This document shows, in pieces, positions 1 to 9,373 of a DNA stretch of 64,000 bases (position 1 is its first letter; each line of letters starts with the position of its first letter). The stretch is taken from positions 2,147,419-2,211,418 of the forward strand of contig CAWBRY010000001.1 in the NCBI GenBank assembly GCA_963791295.1, given 5' to 3'. The DNA comes from CAWBRY01 sp963791295. GTDB taxonomy: Bacteria; Bacteroidota; Bacteroidia; Chitinophagales; Chitinophagaceae. Below the pieces are notes generated by a model, which was not told where the DNA came from, did not search any database, and was given only the letters and a program-made list of their open reading frames with translations. Both the position numbers and the translations under genes were made by a program.

Positions 1-537
1 ATATTCAATGCATTTAATACAACGCCCTTTGATAAAGTAAAAGTGGTGGTCCTTGGTCAGGACCCGTATCACGGTCAGGGTCAGGCGCACGGCCTTTGCT
101 TTTCTGTTCCTGCAGGTATCGCTCCACCACCATCGCTGGTCAATATATTTAAAGAGCTCCAGGATGATGTAGGAGTTTCCTTACCCAACCATGGCAATCT
201 TACTCACTGGGCGGAACAAGGCGTGTTTTTGCTCAACGCATCATTGACGGTGAGGGCGGCGGAGCCGATGAGCCATTCCAAGATCGGGTGGGCCCAATTC
301 ACCGATGCCGTCATAAAAAAGATCTCTGCTAACAGGAAGCATGTAGTCTTCTTATTGTGGGGAAAGTTTGCGCAGGAAAAAAGGAGCTTAATTGATGAAA
401 CAAGTCATTATATATTAAGAGCCGCCCATCCCTCGCCGCTTTCTGCGCACGCGGGATTTTTCGGTTGCCGCCATTTTTCAAAAACAAATGAATGGCTTTC
501 TTCACATGGACTTGATCCGATCGATTGGAAATTATAA
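1..537 (+). CDS. ung: Uracil-DNA glycosylase, 5' partial
   Basis: Removes uracil from DNA to start base excision repair in the cytoplasm. The reading frame is open from the first base of the window, so the gene begins upstream; 178 residues are present and about 45-55 N-terminal residues are missing compared with the usual family-1 length of about 220. The water-activating motif GQDPYHG is seen at the N-terminal side, with the catalytic Asp, and the DNA-intercalation loop HPSPLSAH is near the C-terminus. Both are diagnostic of family-1 UDG. An internal ATG at 43 is not the true start, because strongly conserved sequence precedes it. The following acetyltransferase gene starts about 26 bases downstream, so the two may be cotranscribed. 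Confidence 0.97.
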   Translation: MFNAFNTTPFDKVKVVVLGQDPYHGQGQAHGLCFSVPAGIAPPPSLVNIFKELQDDVGVSLPNHGNLTHWAEQGVFLLNASLTVRAAEPMSHSKIGWAQFTDAVIKKISANRKHVVFLLWGKFAQEKRSLIDETSHYILRAAHPSPLSAHAGFFGCRHFSKTNEWLSSHGLDPIDWKL

Positions 538-563
538 TTTACCGCACAAAACTGATACAAGTA

Positions 564-1148
564 ATGATACCTCCTTCGCTGACCCTGGAAACCACAAAAG
601 TCATTTTAAGACCATTGGATAAAGACGATTTCGAGCCGTTTCTTCAACTGGCGCAACAGGATGATGATATGTGGAAATATTTCACATTTCATCTTGGTGA
701 TCGCGCGCAGCTCACTAGATGGTTTGATATGGCCTTTGCTGACAGATCGGCAAATACAAGGAGGCCATTTACCATCATTGAAAAGGAATCAGGCAACATT
801 GCGGGAAGCAGCAGCATGGGTAATATCTCATTTCCCGATCTTAGATTGGAAATTGGGTGGAGTTGGTTGGGAAGAAATTACCGGAGTACGGGAATTAATA
901 AGCATGCGAAGTGGGCGATGATGAAATATGCTTTTGAAGAATTAAATTTCGAAAGGGTCGAATTCAAGACCGATGTTCTCAATGAGCGGGCACGCCAGGG
1001 ATTGAGGAATGTAGGAGGCGTTGAGGAGGGCATTCTCCGAAGTCACATGACCATGTGGAATGATCGCAGGCGTACGTCCATTTATTATAGCGTATTAAAA
1101 AATGAATGGCCCGGGCTTCAGAAAACTATCTTTAAAAACTTCAGTTAG
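564..1148 (+). CDS. GNAT family N-acetyltransferase (RimJ/RimL-like)
   Basis: Acetyl-CoA dependent N-acetyltransferase of the RimJ/RimL subgroup; the substrate cannot be told from sequence. The protein opens with the family's typical LETTKVILRPL strand and contains the EIGWSWLG segment and the acetyl-CoA binding region around RSTGIN, followed by the helix KHAKWAMMKYAFEELNFERVEF. I chose the ATG at 564 because homologues begin close to the LRPL strand; an upstream in-frame ATG at 525 would overlap ung by 13 bases and add 13 residues without family resemblance. The plsC-like gene follows after 2 bases, which suggests one operon. Confidence 0.85.
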   Translation: MIPPSLTLETTKVILRPLDKDDFEPFLQLAQQDDDMWKYFTFHLGDRAQLTRWFDMAFADRSANTRRPFTIIEKESGNIAGSSSMGNISFPDLRLEIGWSWLGRNYRSTGINKHAKWAMMKYAFEELNFERVEFKTDVLNERARQGLRNVGGVEEGILRSHMTMWNDRRRTSIYYSVLKNEWPGLQKTIFKNFS

Positions 1149-1150
1149 GC

Positions 1151-1888
1151 ATGACCGTTATTAAAAATATCCTGGGAAGGATCTTTGCGTTCTGGGCTTT
1201 GCTCATTTTCGTTACATCAATGCTCTTGATTTACATACCATTCCTCATTAGCGGATGGTGGCCGGAACCCCGTCGAACCATTTCATTTGTTCAGTTGTCT
1301 CGTATCTGGATGAAAATATTTTTTACGCTGAGCGGCGTTCGACGAATTTTCAAAGGCAAACAACACTTCGTTCCAAAGGAGAATTTTATCGTTCTCTGCA
1401 ATCACAATTCCTTCATGGATGTTCCTCTTTCTTCGCCGGGGATCCCGGGAGCAAACAAGACGATTGCTAAAAAAGAATTGGCTCGCGTTCCGCTCTTTGG
1501 CATCATATATCAACGGGGAGCTGTTCTCGTTGACCGGCAGAGCGAAGAGAGTCGAAGGGCAAGCTTTCAAAAGATGAAGCAGGTTCTGGAATGGGGTTTG
1601 CACATGTGCATCTATCCCGAGGGAACAAGAAACAAGACCAACGAACCTTTGCAACGCTTCCATGATGGCGCATTTCGCCTGGCTATCGAAACCGGGAAAC
1701 CTATTTTACCTACTTTGATATTTTATTCATCGATCGTATTGCCTTCTAAAAGGTTTTTCTTTTGGCCTCATCGGGTTGAAATGCATTTTTTGGAACCAGT
1801 TCCGGTTGGAATGCTAACCAAAGAGGAGTTGAAAGAGAAAGTCTTTACCATCATGAAGGAATATTATATAGAGCACAACCGGCCTTAG
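1151..1888 (+). CDS. plsC: 1-acyl-sn-glycerol-3-phosphate acyltransferase family protein
   Basis: Transfers an acyl group to lysophosphatidic acid (or a related lysolipid) to make phosphatidic acid at the inner membrane. A hydrophobic segment covers residues about 8-34. The catalytic HX4D motif is NHNSFMD (His85, Asp90) and the phosphate-binding motif is YPEGTR (residues 155-160), in the expected order and distance. The length of 245 residues is normal for PlsC. It follows the acetyltransferase gene by 2 bases. In Bacteroidota several paralogues exist, some acylating ornithine lipids, so the exact lysolipid substrate is not settled. Confidence 0.9.
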   Translation: MTVIKNILGRIFAFWALLIFVTSMLLIYIPFLISGWWPEPRRTISFVQLSRIWMKIFFTLSGVRRIFKGKQHFVPKENFIVLCNHNSFMDVPLSSPGIPGANKTIAKKELARVPLFGIIYQRGAVLVDRQSEESRRASFQKMKQVLEWGLHMCIYPEGTRNKTNEPLQRFHDGAFRLAIETGKPILPTLIFYSSIVLPSKRFFFWPHRVEMHFLEPVPVGMLTKEELKEKVFTIMKEYYIEHNRP

Positions 1889-1957
1889 TTCTTCCGTTCG
1901 ATCTCTCGATAATATATAAATGATGGGGATTGATTAATTTCGTCATTCAATGAATTC

Positions 1958-2197
1958 ATGAGCCTGTCCTTTCTCAAAGTAACATTGGTACCGGAAGTAG
2001 TTGGTTCGGGGATCACCGATACGGAGATCCTCCTTCCCGTGTCAGCTATTTTGGCTGTCAAAAAAAAAGTAGGAATAGAATATGAAATCGTCCTTCAGTC
2101 AAAAGTTCATCAAATACTCGAGTCACACTATTTTGGCAAAACAACCAAGCTAAAAGAAATAAAAGCAAAAATCAAAGACGAATCTATATTCTATTAG
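1958..2197 (+). CDS. Small hypothetical protein
   Basis: A 79-residue protein that I do not recognise. It has a hydrophobic and small-residue N-terminal half and a Lys-rich C-terminal half (KTTKLKEIKAKIKDE), no signal peptide and no clear membrane helix. It ends 10 bases before hutH, on the same strand, and may be the first gene of the hutH transcript. The gap to the preceding acyltransferase is 69 bases. No other frame fits this stretch better, but a chance reading frame cannot be excluded. Confidence 0.45.
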   Translation: MSLSFLKVTLVPEVVGSGITDTEILLPVSAILAVKKKVGIEYEIVLQSKVHQILESHYFGKTTKLKEIKAKIKDESIFY

Positions 2198-2207
2198 GCC
2201 AATAAAT

Positions 2208-3779
2208 ATGGATGAAATTTTCAAGTATGGAACGGATCGACTCACTGCACCGGCAGCTATGTCCATTGCCAGCGGGCAGGTAAAGGCGACATTGACGAAG
2301 GATGTTATTCAACGAATTGAATCCAGTCGTCACTTCGTCGAGGAGATCGTTGCCAATAATAAAACTGTTTATGGAGTCAACACCGGTTTCGGAATATTAT
2401 CCGACACCAGGATCTCCGAAGCGGACACGCGCTTGCTTCAACAAAAAATTTTGCAAAGTCATAGTGTGGGAGTAGGGGAGATGGTAGCCGATGAAATTGC
2501 AAAGTTGATGATGATCACCAAGGTTCACGCCCTGGCTCAAGGCTACAGCGGCGTACAAACAGCAACACTCCAACGTATCATTTGGCATATTGAAAATGAT
2601 GTCATCCCCGTCGTCCCGGAAAAAGGCAGTGTTGGCGCAAGTGGAGACCTGGCGCCGCTCGCTCATTTGTTCCTGCCATTGATAGGCGAAGGCGAATGTC
2701 ATTATAAAGGACGACGATACCGGTCCGGGGAGATCCTGCAACAATTTCAATTATCACCACTTCAGTTGGGACCCAAAGAAGGATTGGCCTTGATCAATGG
2801 CACTCAATTCATCCTTGCCTTTGCAGTGAAAGCGGTACTCCGGATGCACTATGCCCTCGAAGCTGCTGACATTATCGGAGCAATGAGCCTGGAAGCACTC
2901 ACTGGTACAAAAGCGCCTTTTGATGAACGACTGCATCAACTGCGTCCTTATGCAGGAAGTCAATTGGTAGCGCAACGACTTCGGTTGTTGCTGAAAGATT
3001 CTGAGATCATGAAAAGCCATGTTGATTGCGGACGAGTGCAGGATCCCTATTCATTGCGCTGTATGCCTCAGGTTCATGGCGCATCAAGAAATGCGTGGTT
3101 ACATTTGAAAGAGTTGACTGAAATAGAATTGAATGCCGTTACGGATAATCCAATTATTTTTTCTGCCGACGATACGATCAGTGGCGGAAATTTTCATGGT
3201 CAGCCGCTTGCGTTGCCACTTGATTATGCGTGTTTCGCAGCCTCCGAAATAGGAAATATATCTGACAGGCGTTGTTACTTATTGTTGGAAGGCAAGTGGG
3301 GCCTGCCTTTGCTATTAATGAAAAATGTTGGACTGAATAGTGGATTTATGATGCCGCAATATACCACTGCTGCATTGGTGACTGAAAACAAAACTTTGTG
3401 TTTCCCTGCCAGTGCGGATAGTATACCGACTTCATTGGGACAGGAAGATCATGTTAGCATGGGCAGTATCAGTGCAAGAAAATTAGATCAGGTACTAAAC
3501 AACCTCGAATATATTTTGGCAATAGAACTTTTAACAGCATGCCAGGCCATTGAATTCCGAAGGCCTTTAAAGAGCAGTGAACTTCTTGAACAGGTTCACG
3601 AATTTGTTAGAGGCCTGGTTGGTTTTGCTGAAGAAGACCGGATATTTGCCGAGGATATTGCTAAAATAAAAACGATTATTTCTGACTTTTCATTTGTAAG
3701 AAAAGTGGATAAATCGGCTCAGGCAAATGGTATTCTATTAAATGGTGGATATAGTGATTTCCAATCAATATTTGCATAA
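2208..3779 (+). CDS. hutH: Histidine ammonia-lyase
   Basis: Converts L-histidine to trans-urocanate and ammonia, the first step of histidine degradation. The MIO cofactor forms from Ala144-Ser145-Gly146 inside GSVGASGDLAPLAH. The catalytic Tyr55 is in TVYGVNTGFG, and the histidine-enzyme signature QDPYSLRCMPQVHG is present. The SH pair in LQSHSVGVGE (His85) favours histidine rather than phenylalanine or tyrosine as substrate. Length (523 residues) is typical. The partner urocanate hydratase gene is 12 kb downstream on the same strand, beyond the SusC/SusD block. hutI and hutG are not in the window. Confidence 0.95.
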   Translation: MDEIFKYGTDRLTAPAAMSIASGQVKATLTKDVIQRIESSRHFVEEIVANNKTVYGVNTGFGILSDTRISEADTRLLQQKILQSHSVGVGEMVADEIAKLMMITKVHALAQGYSGVQTATLQRIIWHIENDVIPVVPEKGSVGASGDLAPLAHLFLPLIGEGECHYKGRRYRSGEILQQFQLSPLQLGPKEGLALINGTQFILAFAVKAVLRMHYALEAADIIGAMSLEALTGTKAPFDERLHQLRPYAGSQLVAQRLRLLLKDSEIMKSHVDCGRVQDPYSLRCMPQVHGASRNAWLHLKELTEIELNAVTDNPIIFSADDTISGGNFHGQPLALPLDYACFAASEIGNISDRRCYLLLEGKWGLPLLLMKNVGLNSGFMMPQYTTAALVTENKTLCFPASADSIPTSLGQEDHVSMGSISARKLDQVLNNLEYILAIELLTACQAIEFRRPLKSSELLEQVHEFVRGLVGFAEEDRIFAEDIAKIKTIISDFSFVRKVDKSAQANGILLNGGYSDFQSIFA

Positions 3780-3820
3780 ACAGACACTTTTCTAACATTT
3801 GCCCATTAAAAAAAGTATCA

Positions 3821-3832
3821 GCAAACGTTTGC
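3821..3832. promoter_or_regulatory. Perfect 12-bp palindrome, LacI/PurR-type operator candidate
   Basis: GCAAACGTTTGC is a perfect palindrome with a central CG step, the core shape of LacI-family operators and identical to the core of the enterobacterial PurR box. It lies 41 bases after the hutH stop and 405 bases before SusC. No LacI-family regulator is encoded in the window, so its reader is unknown. Confidence 0.5.
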
Positions 3833-3855
3833 GATCATGGTAAAAAGTCAGCCAC

Positions 3856-3878
3856 TTTTGTGTAGCTAAGACACAAAA
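3856..3878. repeat. Inverted repeat with 8-bp arms
   Basis: TTTTGTGT and ACACAAAA are separated by 7 bases. It sits 77 bases downstream of hutH and 24 bases after the LacI-type palindrome. It could be a weak hutH terminator hairpin or a second protein-binding site; the A/T-rich arms make a strong RNA hairpin unlikely. Confidence 0.4.
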
Positions 3879-4237
3879 ATCAAATCTTCCTTTTCCTAAA
3901 AAAAAGTTTTCCAGCGATTCATATTAGGTGATTTCGCCATTGATTGACCGGGTACGAACATTTGTTAGAAGCGCAATAAAAAGATTGAGTACCAACGAGT
4001 AAAGCGACCGACCCCAATCCCCATGCACATTTCACGAGAGGTTATCAACATCCTGTGATTTTAAATTTGACAGATTCTTCTGGAAAAAATCGGTAATTTG
4101 ATTTCGCTTTTTTTTTCAGAGATAAATTTCATGGTGATACTTTTTTATCAACTTTTGATATTTTTTATAAAAATCTAAGAAATTTGATCTTTGATTAACA
4201 GAATGTTAATAGATTTACGGATCAGTTAAACCAAAAA

Positions 4238-7200
4238 ATGCTTTGCTATATGAGAAATTTACCCAAATCTCTTGTAAGGGTGGCCAGGTTGTTATTGTCC
4301 TCGGCCGTTCTGATTCTCCTCTCCTCAACGGTATTTTCGCAAAAAACAGTTTCAGGTGTAGTTAGAGAAAATACCACTCCATTGGCAGGCGCAACTGTCG
4401 AAGTCCCAACGACGACGGTAGCGACAAGGACAGATGCCAACGGAGCCTTTACTATTAATGTCCCGGCCGGTAAGAATATCATTAGGGTATCCTTCGCCGA
4501 CTTTGTCACTCAACAGGTGGACATCAGTAACATCACCAATCTTGCGGATGTGTCCGTGACACTGGTTCGCCAAAATGCAGCTTTAAATGAAGTTGTAGTC
4601 ACAGGTTACACTGGCCAACGTAAAAAAGACATCATCGGTGCCGTATCTGTGGTAAATACTGCGGATATGAAGATGACGCCTGTAGCAAACGTCGCAAGTC
4701 AGCTGCAAGGTAGAGCAGCCGGTGTTGTTGTTAGTAGCACGGGCGCGCCCGGCGGTGCTGCGGTTGTGCGTATCCGTGGATTTCAATCATACGGAAACAA
4801 CGACCCTCTATATATTATAGATGGAGTTCCTACGCAAGATCCTTCTCAAATCAACCCGAATGATATCGAATCCATTCAGGTATTGAAGGATGCAGCTGCG
4901 GCCTCTATATATGGTACGCGTGCAGCTAATGGAGTTATTATTATTACGACTAAGCAAGGCAAGGTTGGAAGAACTACGATTACTTACGAGGGTTATCTAG
5001 GTACACAGCGGATCGCTAATAACCAGATCCCCGATCTATTGAATAATTCGGAATACATTGATTATCTCAATAAAACCACCACCACCGGTAATAAGCACGT
5101 GGTATTCGGTACGTTCGGGTCTTATGCATTGCCGGATTATATTATTGTTAGTGCCGGTTTTAAAGGAGGGGTTGCCGAAGGGGATCCCCACACTGATTCA
5201 TCGTCATTGGCTTTTGGTAGTATTTACCAGGTCCTGAAGACCACGCCGGAAGGAACCAACTGGTTCAAAGCGATGATCAGAAACGGACTTATTCAAAGCC
5301 ATCAAATTACCGCATCGGGCGGTACAGACAAAGCAAGCTTCTCCGTTGGTCTGAATTATTTTAGCCAACAGGGAACTTTCAAGTTTACTGACTATAAGAG
5401 ATATACTGTAAGAGCAAATAGCTCAATCAAGGCAACGAGCTTCTTAAGGTTTGGACAGAATATCCAGGTCAGCCGCGAAGATCGCCTTGGTAATGATAAC
5501 AGGAATGAAGCTGGCGCCTGGTCTCAATCATTTAGAATGGTTCCATATATTCCAATCAATGATATTTTAGGTGGATGGGGAGGTAATGGAGTTGGTGAGT
5601 CAGGTAATGGAACCAGCCCGGTGGCTCAACTCTATAGAAGCAAGGATAATAACGATGTACTTAATAAGGTATTTGGAAATATTTTTGCGGAACTATACCT
5701 TACCAAATATGTCACTGTCAGGACCTCATTTGGCGTTGACAACGGTGAGCAGGCGCAAAAATTCATTTCCTACAGAACGTATGAGCGCGCTGAAAACCAA
5801 GGTACGACCCAGCTAACTGAGCAGTCCTGGAGTTTTGTAAATTGGACATGGACTAATACACTTGTCTTCCAAAATACATTCGCGGGTGCTCATGATGTAA
5901 AGCTCCTTTTGGGTACTGAAGCTATCAAACATAATAGCCGTGGCCATAGGGCCTACGGACAGGGCTTTGATCTGGATGATCCGAATTTCATTTCTCTTGA
6001 TCTATCCAGCCAGGCTGATAGAAGAATTGAAAATTTCAATGTTGGACGCAGCACTCTCTATTCCATTTTTGGAAGGTTGGATTACTCCTTTAAAGGAAGA
6101 TACCTTTTCAACGGTACAATAAGGAGGGACGGGTCATCGGTATTCGGTCCTGAAAACCGCTATGCAAACTTTCCCTCATTTGGAGTCGGCTGGCGTGTAT
6201 CTGAAGAATCATTCATGCAAGGAATGGCATGGTTAACTGATCTGAAAATTCGTGGTGGATTTGGTGAGGTCGGTAGTATCAGTAATGTGGATCCGGCTAA
6301 TGCATTTTCAACGTATACCACAGCACCCGCTGGTACATATTATGATATAGGTGGAGTTAATACGGGCGGCATTGCTCAGGGGTATGTGCAGCAGCGGCTG
6401 GGTAACCCAGGCACAAAGTGGGAAACTACTAAAACGCGAAATATAGGTCTGGACCTGTCAATTTTACAAGGCAAATGGTCGTTCACTGCCGATGTTTTCA
6501 AAAATGATACTCACGATTTGCTGGTCGACAGAAACCGCCCCAGTACAGAGCCGAACCTGATTCAGCCTAAGATCAACCTGGGTACGATGAGAAATACCGG
6601 ATTTGAACTTACGCTCAACAACAAGGGTAAGATCACTGGCGATCTTAACTATGATCTCTCACTTACCTTCTCCCACTATAAGAATGAGCTGATCAAGGTC
6701 AATGAAGAAGGTACAGTGCTTCGTGTTGCACTTGACCGTTTGTCAGATGCTTTGATCACCAGGGCAGGAGATCCTATTTCATCTTTCTATGGTTATAAGA
6801 TCATTGGCTTCTACAACACCCCTGATGATGTGACCAAAGGACCAACTATCGGTGGATTGCCGACTGTAGTAGGAACATGGATGTATAAAGATGTCGACGG
6901 TGATGGCGATATTACAGAAGCAGACCGCATCATCCTGGGTAGTCCTCACCCTGATTTCCAAATGGGTATGAACCTTGGCCTGGACTACAAGAATTTTGAT
7001 TTCACGGCTTTCCTGTTTTGGAACCACGGAAATGAAATCTTCAACTACGTGAAATATTATACGGATATGCGCGTATTCGTTGGAGGCATCAGTACGAGGG
7101 TTCTGTATGATAGTTGGACGCCATCGAAAACGGATGCAAAACTTCCTCAATTGGGTATCGGACCGAACAGTGGATTTACAGACTTTGCTACGGGTAAATC

Positions 7201-7474
7201 CAATTCCTTCTATGTTGAGCATGGCTCATACTTAAGGGCAAAAGTTCTTCAATTGGGTTATACTTTTCCAAAGAGGATAACCGATAGAGCCAAGGTGGGC
7301 AATGCAAGAATTTATCTGCAGGCAACCAATTTGTTCACAATTACGAATTATTCAGGACCGGACCCTGATTTGAACCTGCTGAATAATGACAATACGGATA
7401 CTTATATTGGTGTTGACCGCACAGGATTCCCTAACCCTAAAGAAATCCTGGTAGGACTAAGCCTTTCATTTTGA
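4238..7474 (+). CDS. SusC/RagA family TonB-linked outer membrane protein
   Basis: Outer-membrane TonB-dependent channel that imports a ligand captured by its SusD partner. The order is signal peptide (about residues 1-35, ending near VFSQ), a carboxypeptidase-regulatory-like beta-sandwich (about 36-110), the plug domain beginning NEVVVTGYTGQRKKDIIGAV with the family segment LYIIDGVP, then the beta-barrel to the C-terminal GLSLSF. A DxDGDG calcium-like loop (KDVDGDGDITEADR) near the end is common in SusC proteins. 1078 residues is normal. The ATG at 4250 (MRNLPKSL) gives a more usual signal peptide than 4238. The SusD gene follows within about 20 bases. The substrate is unknown; no glycoside hydrolase is nearby. 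Confidence 0.96.
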   Translation: MLCYMRNLPKSLVRVARLLLSSAVLILLSSTVFSQKTVSGVVRENTTPLAGATVEVPTTTVATRTDANGAFTINVPAGKNIIRVSFADFVTQQVDISNITNLADVSVTLVRQNAALNEVVVTGYTGQRKKDIIGAVSVVNTADMKMTPVANVASQLQGRAAGVVVSSTGAPGGAAVVRIRGFQSYGNNDPLYIIDGVPTQDPSQINPNDIESIQVLKDAAAASIYGTRAANGVIIITTKQGKVGRTTITYEGYLGTQRIANNQIPDLLNNSEYIDYLNKTTTTGNKHVVFGTFGSYALPDYIIVSAGFKGGVAEGDPHTDSSSLAFGSIYQVLKTTPEGTNWFKAMIRNGLIQSHQITASGGTDKASFSVGLNYFSQQGTFKFTDYKRYTVRANSSIKATSFLRFGQNIQVSREDRLGNDNRNEAGAWSQSFRMVPYIPINDILGGWGGNGVGESGNGTSPVAQLYRSKDNNDVLNKVFGNIFAELYLTKYVTVRTSFGVDNGEQAQKFISYRTYERAENQGTTQLTEQSWSFVNWTWTNTLVFQNTFAGAHDVKLLLGTEAIKHNSRGHRAYGQGFDLDDPNFISLDLSSQADRRIENFNVGRSTLYSIFGRLDYSFKGRYLFNGTIRRDGSSVFGPENRYANFPSFGVGWRVSEESFMQGMAWLTDLKIRGGFGEVGSISNVDPANAFSTYTTAPAGTYYDIGGVNTGGIAQGYVQQRLGNPGTKWETTKTRNIGLDLSILQGKWSFTADVFKNDTHDLLVDRNRPSTEPNLIQPKINLGTMRNTGFELTLNNKGKITGDLNYDLSLTFSHYKNELIKVNEEGTVLRVALDRLSDALITRAGDPISSFYGYKIIGFYNTPDDVTKGPTIGGLPTVVGTWMYKDVDGDGDITEADRIILGSPHPDFQMGMNLGLDYKNFDFTAFLFWNHGNEIFNYVKYYTDMRVFVGGISTRVLYDSWTPSKTDAKLPQLGIGPNSGFTDFATGKSNSFYVEHGSYLRAKVLQLGYTFPKRITDRAKVGNARIYLQATNLFTITNYSGPDPDLNLLNNDNTDTYIGVDRTGFPNPKEILVGLSLSF

Positions 7475-7494
7475 TAAATAATAAACTTTTGCAT

Positions 7495-9255
7495 ATGAAA
7501 AATAAATCAATAATATTTTTACTTGCGCTGACCACGGTTTTTGTCACTGCGTTTTACTCCTGCAAGAAGAGCTTCCTGGACATTGCACCTCAGGGAGTTT
7601 ACAGTGAAGCGCAGCTTACAAATGGAGCCGGATTAAACGGAATTCTCATCAGCGCTTATTCTACGCTCGCCGGCCGCGACGGTAGTTGGTATGAAGGGGG
7701 CAGCAACTGGGTCTGGGGTAGCGTATTGGGAGGTGATGCGCTTAAGGGAAGTGAATATTCTGACCAGGTGGATATAAACCCCGTTATGAAGTATTCAGTG
7801 GGCGCAAGTAGCCCCCCTGTTAATGGCAAGTGGAATGGAATTTGGGATGGCGTGGCTCAGGCTAACGGAGTTATCAGAGCTGTGAAAGCGCTTACGTCTC
7901 TGGATCCTGGAGTCGCTGAGCAAATTGAAGCTGAAGCGAAATTTCTCAGGGGGTATCATCACTTTGAAGGGAAGAAATGCTTTAAAAATATCCCTTACCT
8001 GGATGAGAATGTGACGGACTTCAAGGTGCCGAATACAACTGACGGAACGACTTATGTAGAAGTATGGCCGCAAATAGAGGCCGACTTCCAGTTTGCCTAT
8101 GACCACCTGCTGGCAACTAAGGAGAATAAGGGAAGAATAAATAAATGGGGAGCAGCCGTTTACCTGGCTAAAGCATATTTATTCCAGGCAAAATGGGCCG
8201 AAGCAAAAGCGTTGCTGGATGTAATCATTGTGCAGGGTACCACAGCCGAGGGAAAGCCTTACGCATTGACCGCAAATTACCACGAAAACTTCCGTGTTAT
8301 CACGGAACATAATACAGAAACTGTATTCGCTATCGAAGCATCCTATGGCGATGGTTCTACCCAGAACGGAAATTATGATGAGACGCTGGCCTTTCCACAC
8401 AGCAATACCACACCAGGGGCAGGTTGCTGTGGATTCTTTCAACCCAGCCAGGACTTTGTTAATTCATTTAGAACAGGAACGGGACCAACGGATGGCTTGC
8501 CCCTACCCGCTAACTATAATGATGTGGATGTTACCAGCGATGCCGCTTTGCTATCGTCTGATCCATTTACTCCTTATGCCGGCAACCTCGATCCGAGACT
8601 TGACTGGTCTGTAGGCAGAAGAGGTATACCTTATCTGGATTGGGGTGCACACCCAGGAAGAAGCTGGATTAGAAAAGTTGGTTTCGGTGGGCCATATTCT
8701 CCCAAGAAGAATGTCTTCTACAAGTCAGATTTGGGTGCTACGGCAGGCTCAGTAGGTTGGGGTTGGAACAATACAGCTCTTAATTTCACTTTGGAGCGCT
8801 TTTCCGATGTCTTGTTGATGGCGGCAGAAGCTGACATTGAAGTGGGAGGACAGACAAACATCGACGCTGCCCAGGTTCTGATCAACCTGGTCCGTGCCAG
8901 AGCCGCCAATTCCCCGGTTCCAGGAGCACCAGCAACATACAATGTAAAGCAATATACGGCAACCTGGAATCAGGCCGAAGCCAGAACAGCTCTTCATTTT
9001 GAAAGAAAGCTTGAATTAGGTATGGAAGGTCATCGGTTCTTCGACCTGGTACGTTGGGGAGAAGCAGCTACATTCATTAACACAGTATATCTTCCTCTTG
9101 AAGCACCAAGATATGCCGGCGACAATGGCAACTTCCCGCTATCACCGGCTGTATTCACACTCAACAAGAATGAATACCTGCCTATACCAGAAGATGCAAT
9201 TAGTAAGAGCATCAAAGGAGGCGAAGAAACGTTGAAGCAAAATCCAAATTATTAA
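7495..9255 (+). CDS. SusD/RagB family nutrient-binding outer membrane lipoprotein
   Basis: Surface lipoprotein that forms the lid of the SusC channel and binds the ligand. The start at ATG 7495 gives a lipoprotein signal peptide with the lipidated Cys at residue 23 (FYSCKKSFLDI); a TTG at 7471 overlapping the SusC stop is a less likely start. The N-terminal KSFLDIAPQG segment, the TPR-like helices (KWAEAKALLDVII) and the C-terminal region RKLELGMEGHRFFDLVRWG plus ending NPNY are all typical of RagB/SusD proteins. The length of 586 residues is normal. A strong terminator follows at 9282-9313, so SusC-SusD form one unit apart from the next three genes. Confidence 0.95.
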   Translation: MKNKSIIFLLALTTVFVTAFYSCKKSFLDIAPQGVYSEAQLTNGAGLNGILISAYSTLAGRDGSWYEGGSNWVWGSVLGGDALKGSEYSDQVDINPVMKYSVGASSPPVNGKWNGIWDGVAQANGVIRAVKALTSLDPGVAEQIEAEAKFLRGYHHFEGKKCFKNIPYLDENVTDFKVPNTTDGTTYVEVWPQIEADFQFAYDHLLATKENKGRINKWGAAVYLAKAYLFQAKWAEAKALLDVIIVQGTTAEGKPYALTANYHENFRVITEHNTETVFAIEASYGDGSTQNGNYDETLAFPHSNTTPGAGCCGFFQPSQDFVNSFRTGTGPTDGLPLPANYNDVDVTSDAALLSSDPFTPYAGNLDPRLDWSVGRRGIPYLDWGAHPGRSWIRKVGFGGPYSPKKNVFYKSDLGATAGSVGWGWNNTALNFTLERFSDVLLMAAEADIEVGGQTNIDAAQVLINLVRARAANSPVPGAPATYNVKQYTATWNQAEARTALHFERKLELGMEGHRFFDLVRWGEAATFINTVYLPLEAPRYAGDNGNFPLSPAVFTLNKNEYLPIPEDAISKSIKGGEETLKQNPNY

Positions 9256-9281
9256 TAATACATTTTATTGAATTTACTTTT

Positions 9282-9313
9282 ATAGAACCACCTTTCCGGG
9301 TGGTTCTATTTTT
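9282..9313 (+). terminator. Intrinsic terminator after SusD
   Basis: An 11-bp perfect stem, ATAGAACCACC with GGTGGTTCTAT, closes a 6-base loop and is followed by a run of five T. It separates the SusC-SusD transcript from the FG-GAP gene that begins at 9374. Confidence 0.85.
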
Positions 9314-9373
9314 GTGAGAATGCCCGTATTTTTTTAAACGATTTAAATGAACTTCACAGTTCAATAGCGCGGA

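Larger units (their letters stand above)
3780..4237. other. 458-base intergenic region upstream of SusC, AT-rich
   Basis: No open frame of note. It holds a LacI/PurR-type palindrome at 3821-3832, an inverted repeat at 3856-3878, a TAAATTTG box resembling the Bacteroidota -7 element at 4062-4069 (without a clear -33 partner), and a small inverted repeat ATTAAC-agaat-GTTAAT at 4194-4210. The last 170 bases are rich in A and T. This is the most likely place for the control region of the SusC/SusD genes. Confidence 0.6.

Noticed and set aside
1283..1663. Open frame of 126 codons on the minus strand inside plsC
   Set aside because: The plus-strand frame carries the HX4D and EGTR motifs; the minus frame has no family resemblance.
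2208..3779. Phenylalanine or tyrosine ammonia-lyase
   Set aside because: The QDPYSLRC signature, His85 and the presence of hutU downstream fit histidine ammonia-lyase.
4062..4069. TAAATTTG as the SusC promoter
   Set aside because: There is no TTTG or TTG at the expected distance upstream, so it is mentioned only as part of the intergenic description.
6779..7222. Open frame of 147 codons on the minus strand inside SusC
   Set aside because: It lies wholly inside a certain SusC gene, has no recognisable motif and its composition is that of an antisense shadow.
7471..7494. TTG start of SusD overlapping the SusC stop
   Set aside because: The ATG at 7495 starts directly at a well-formed lipoprotein signal peptide; the extra 8 residues do not fit.
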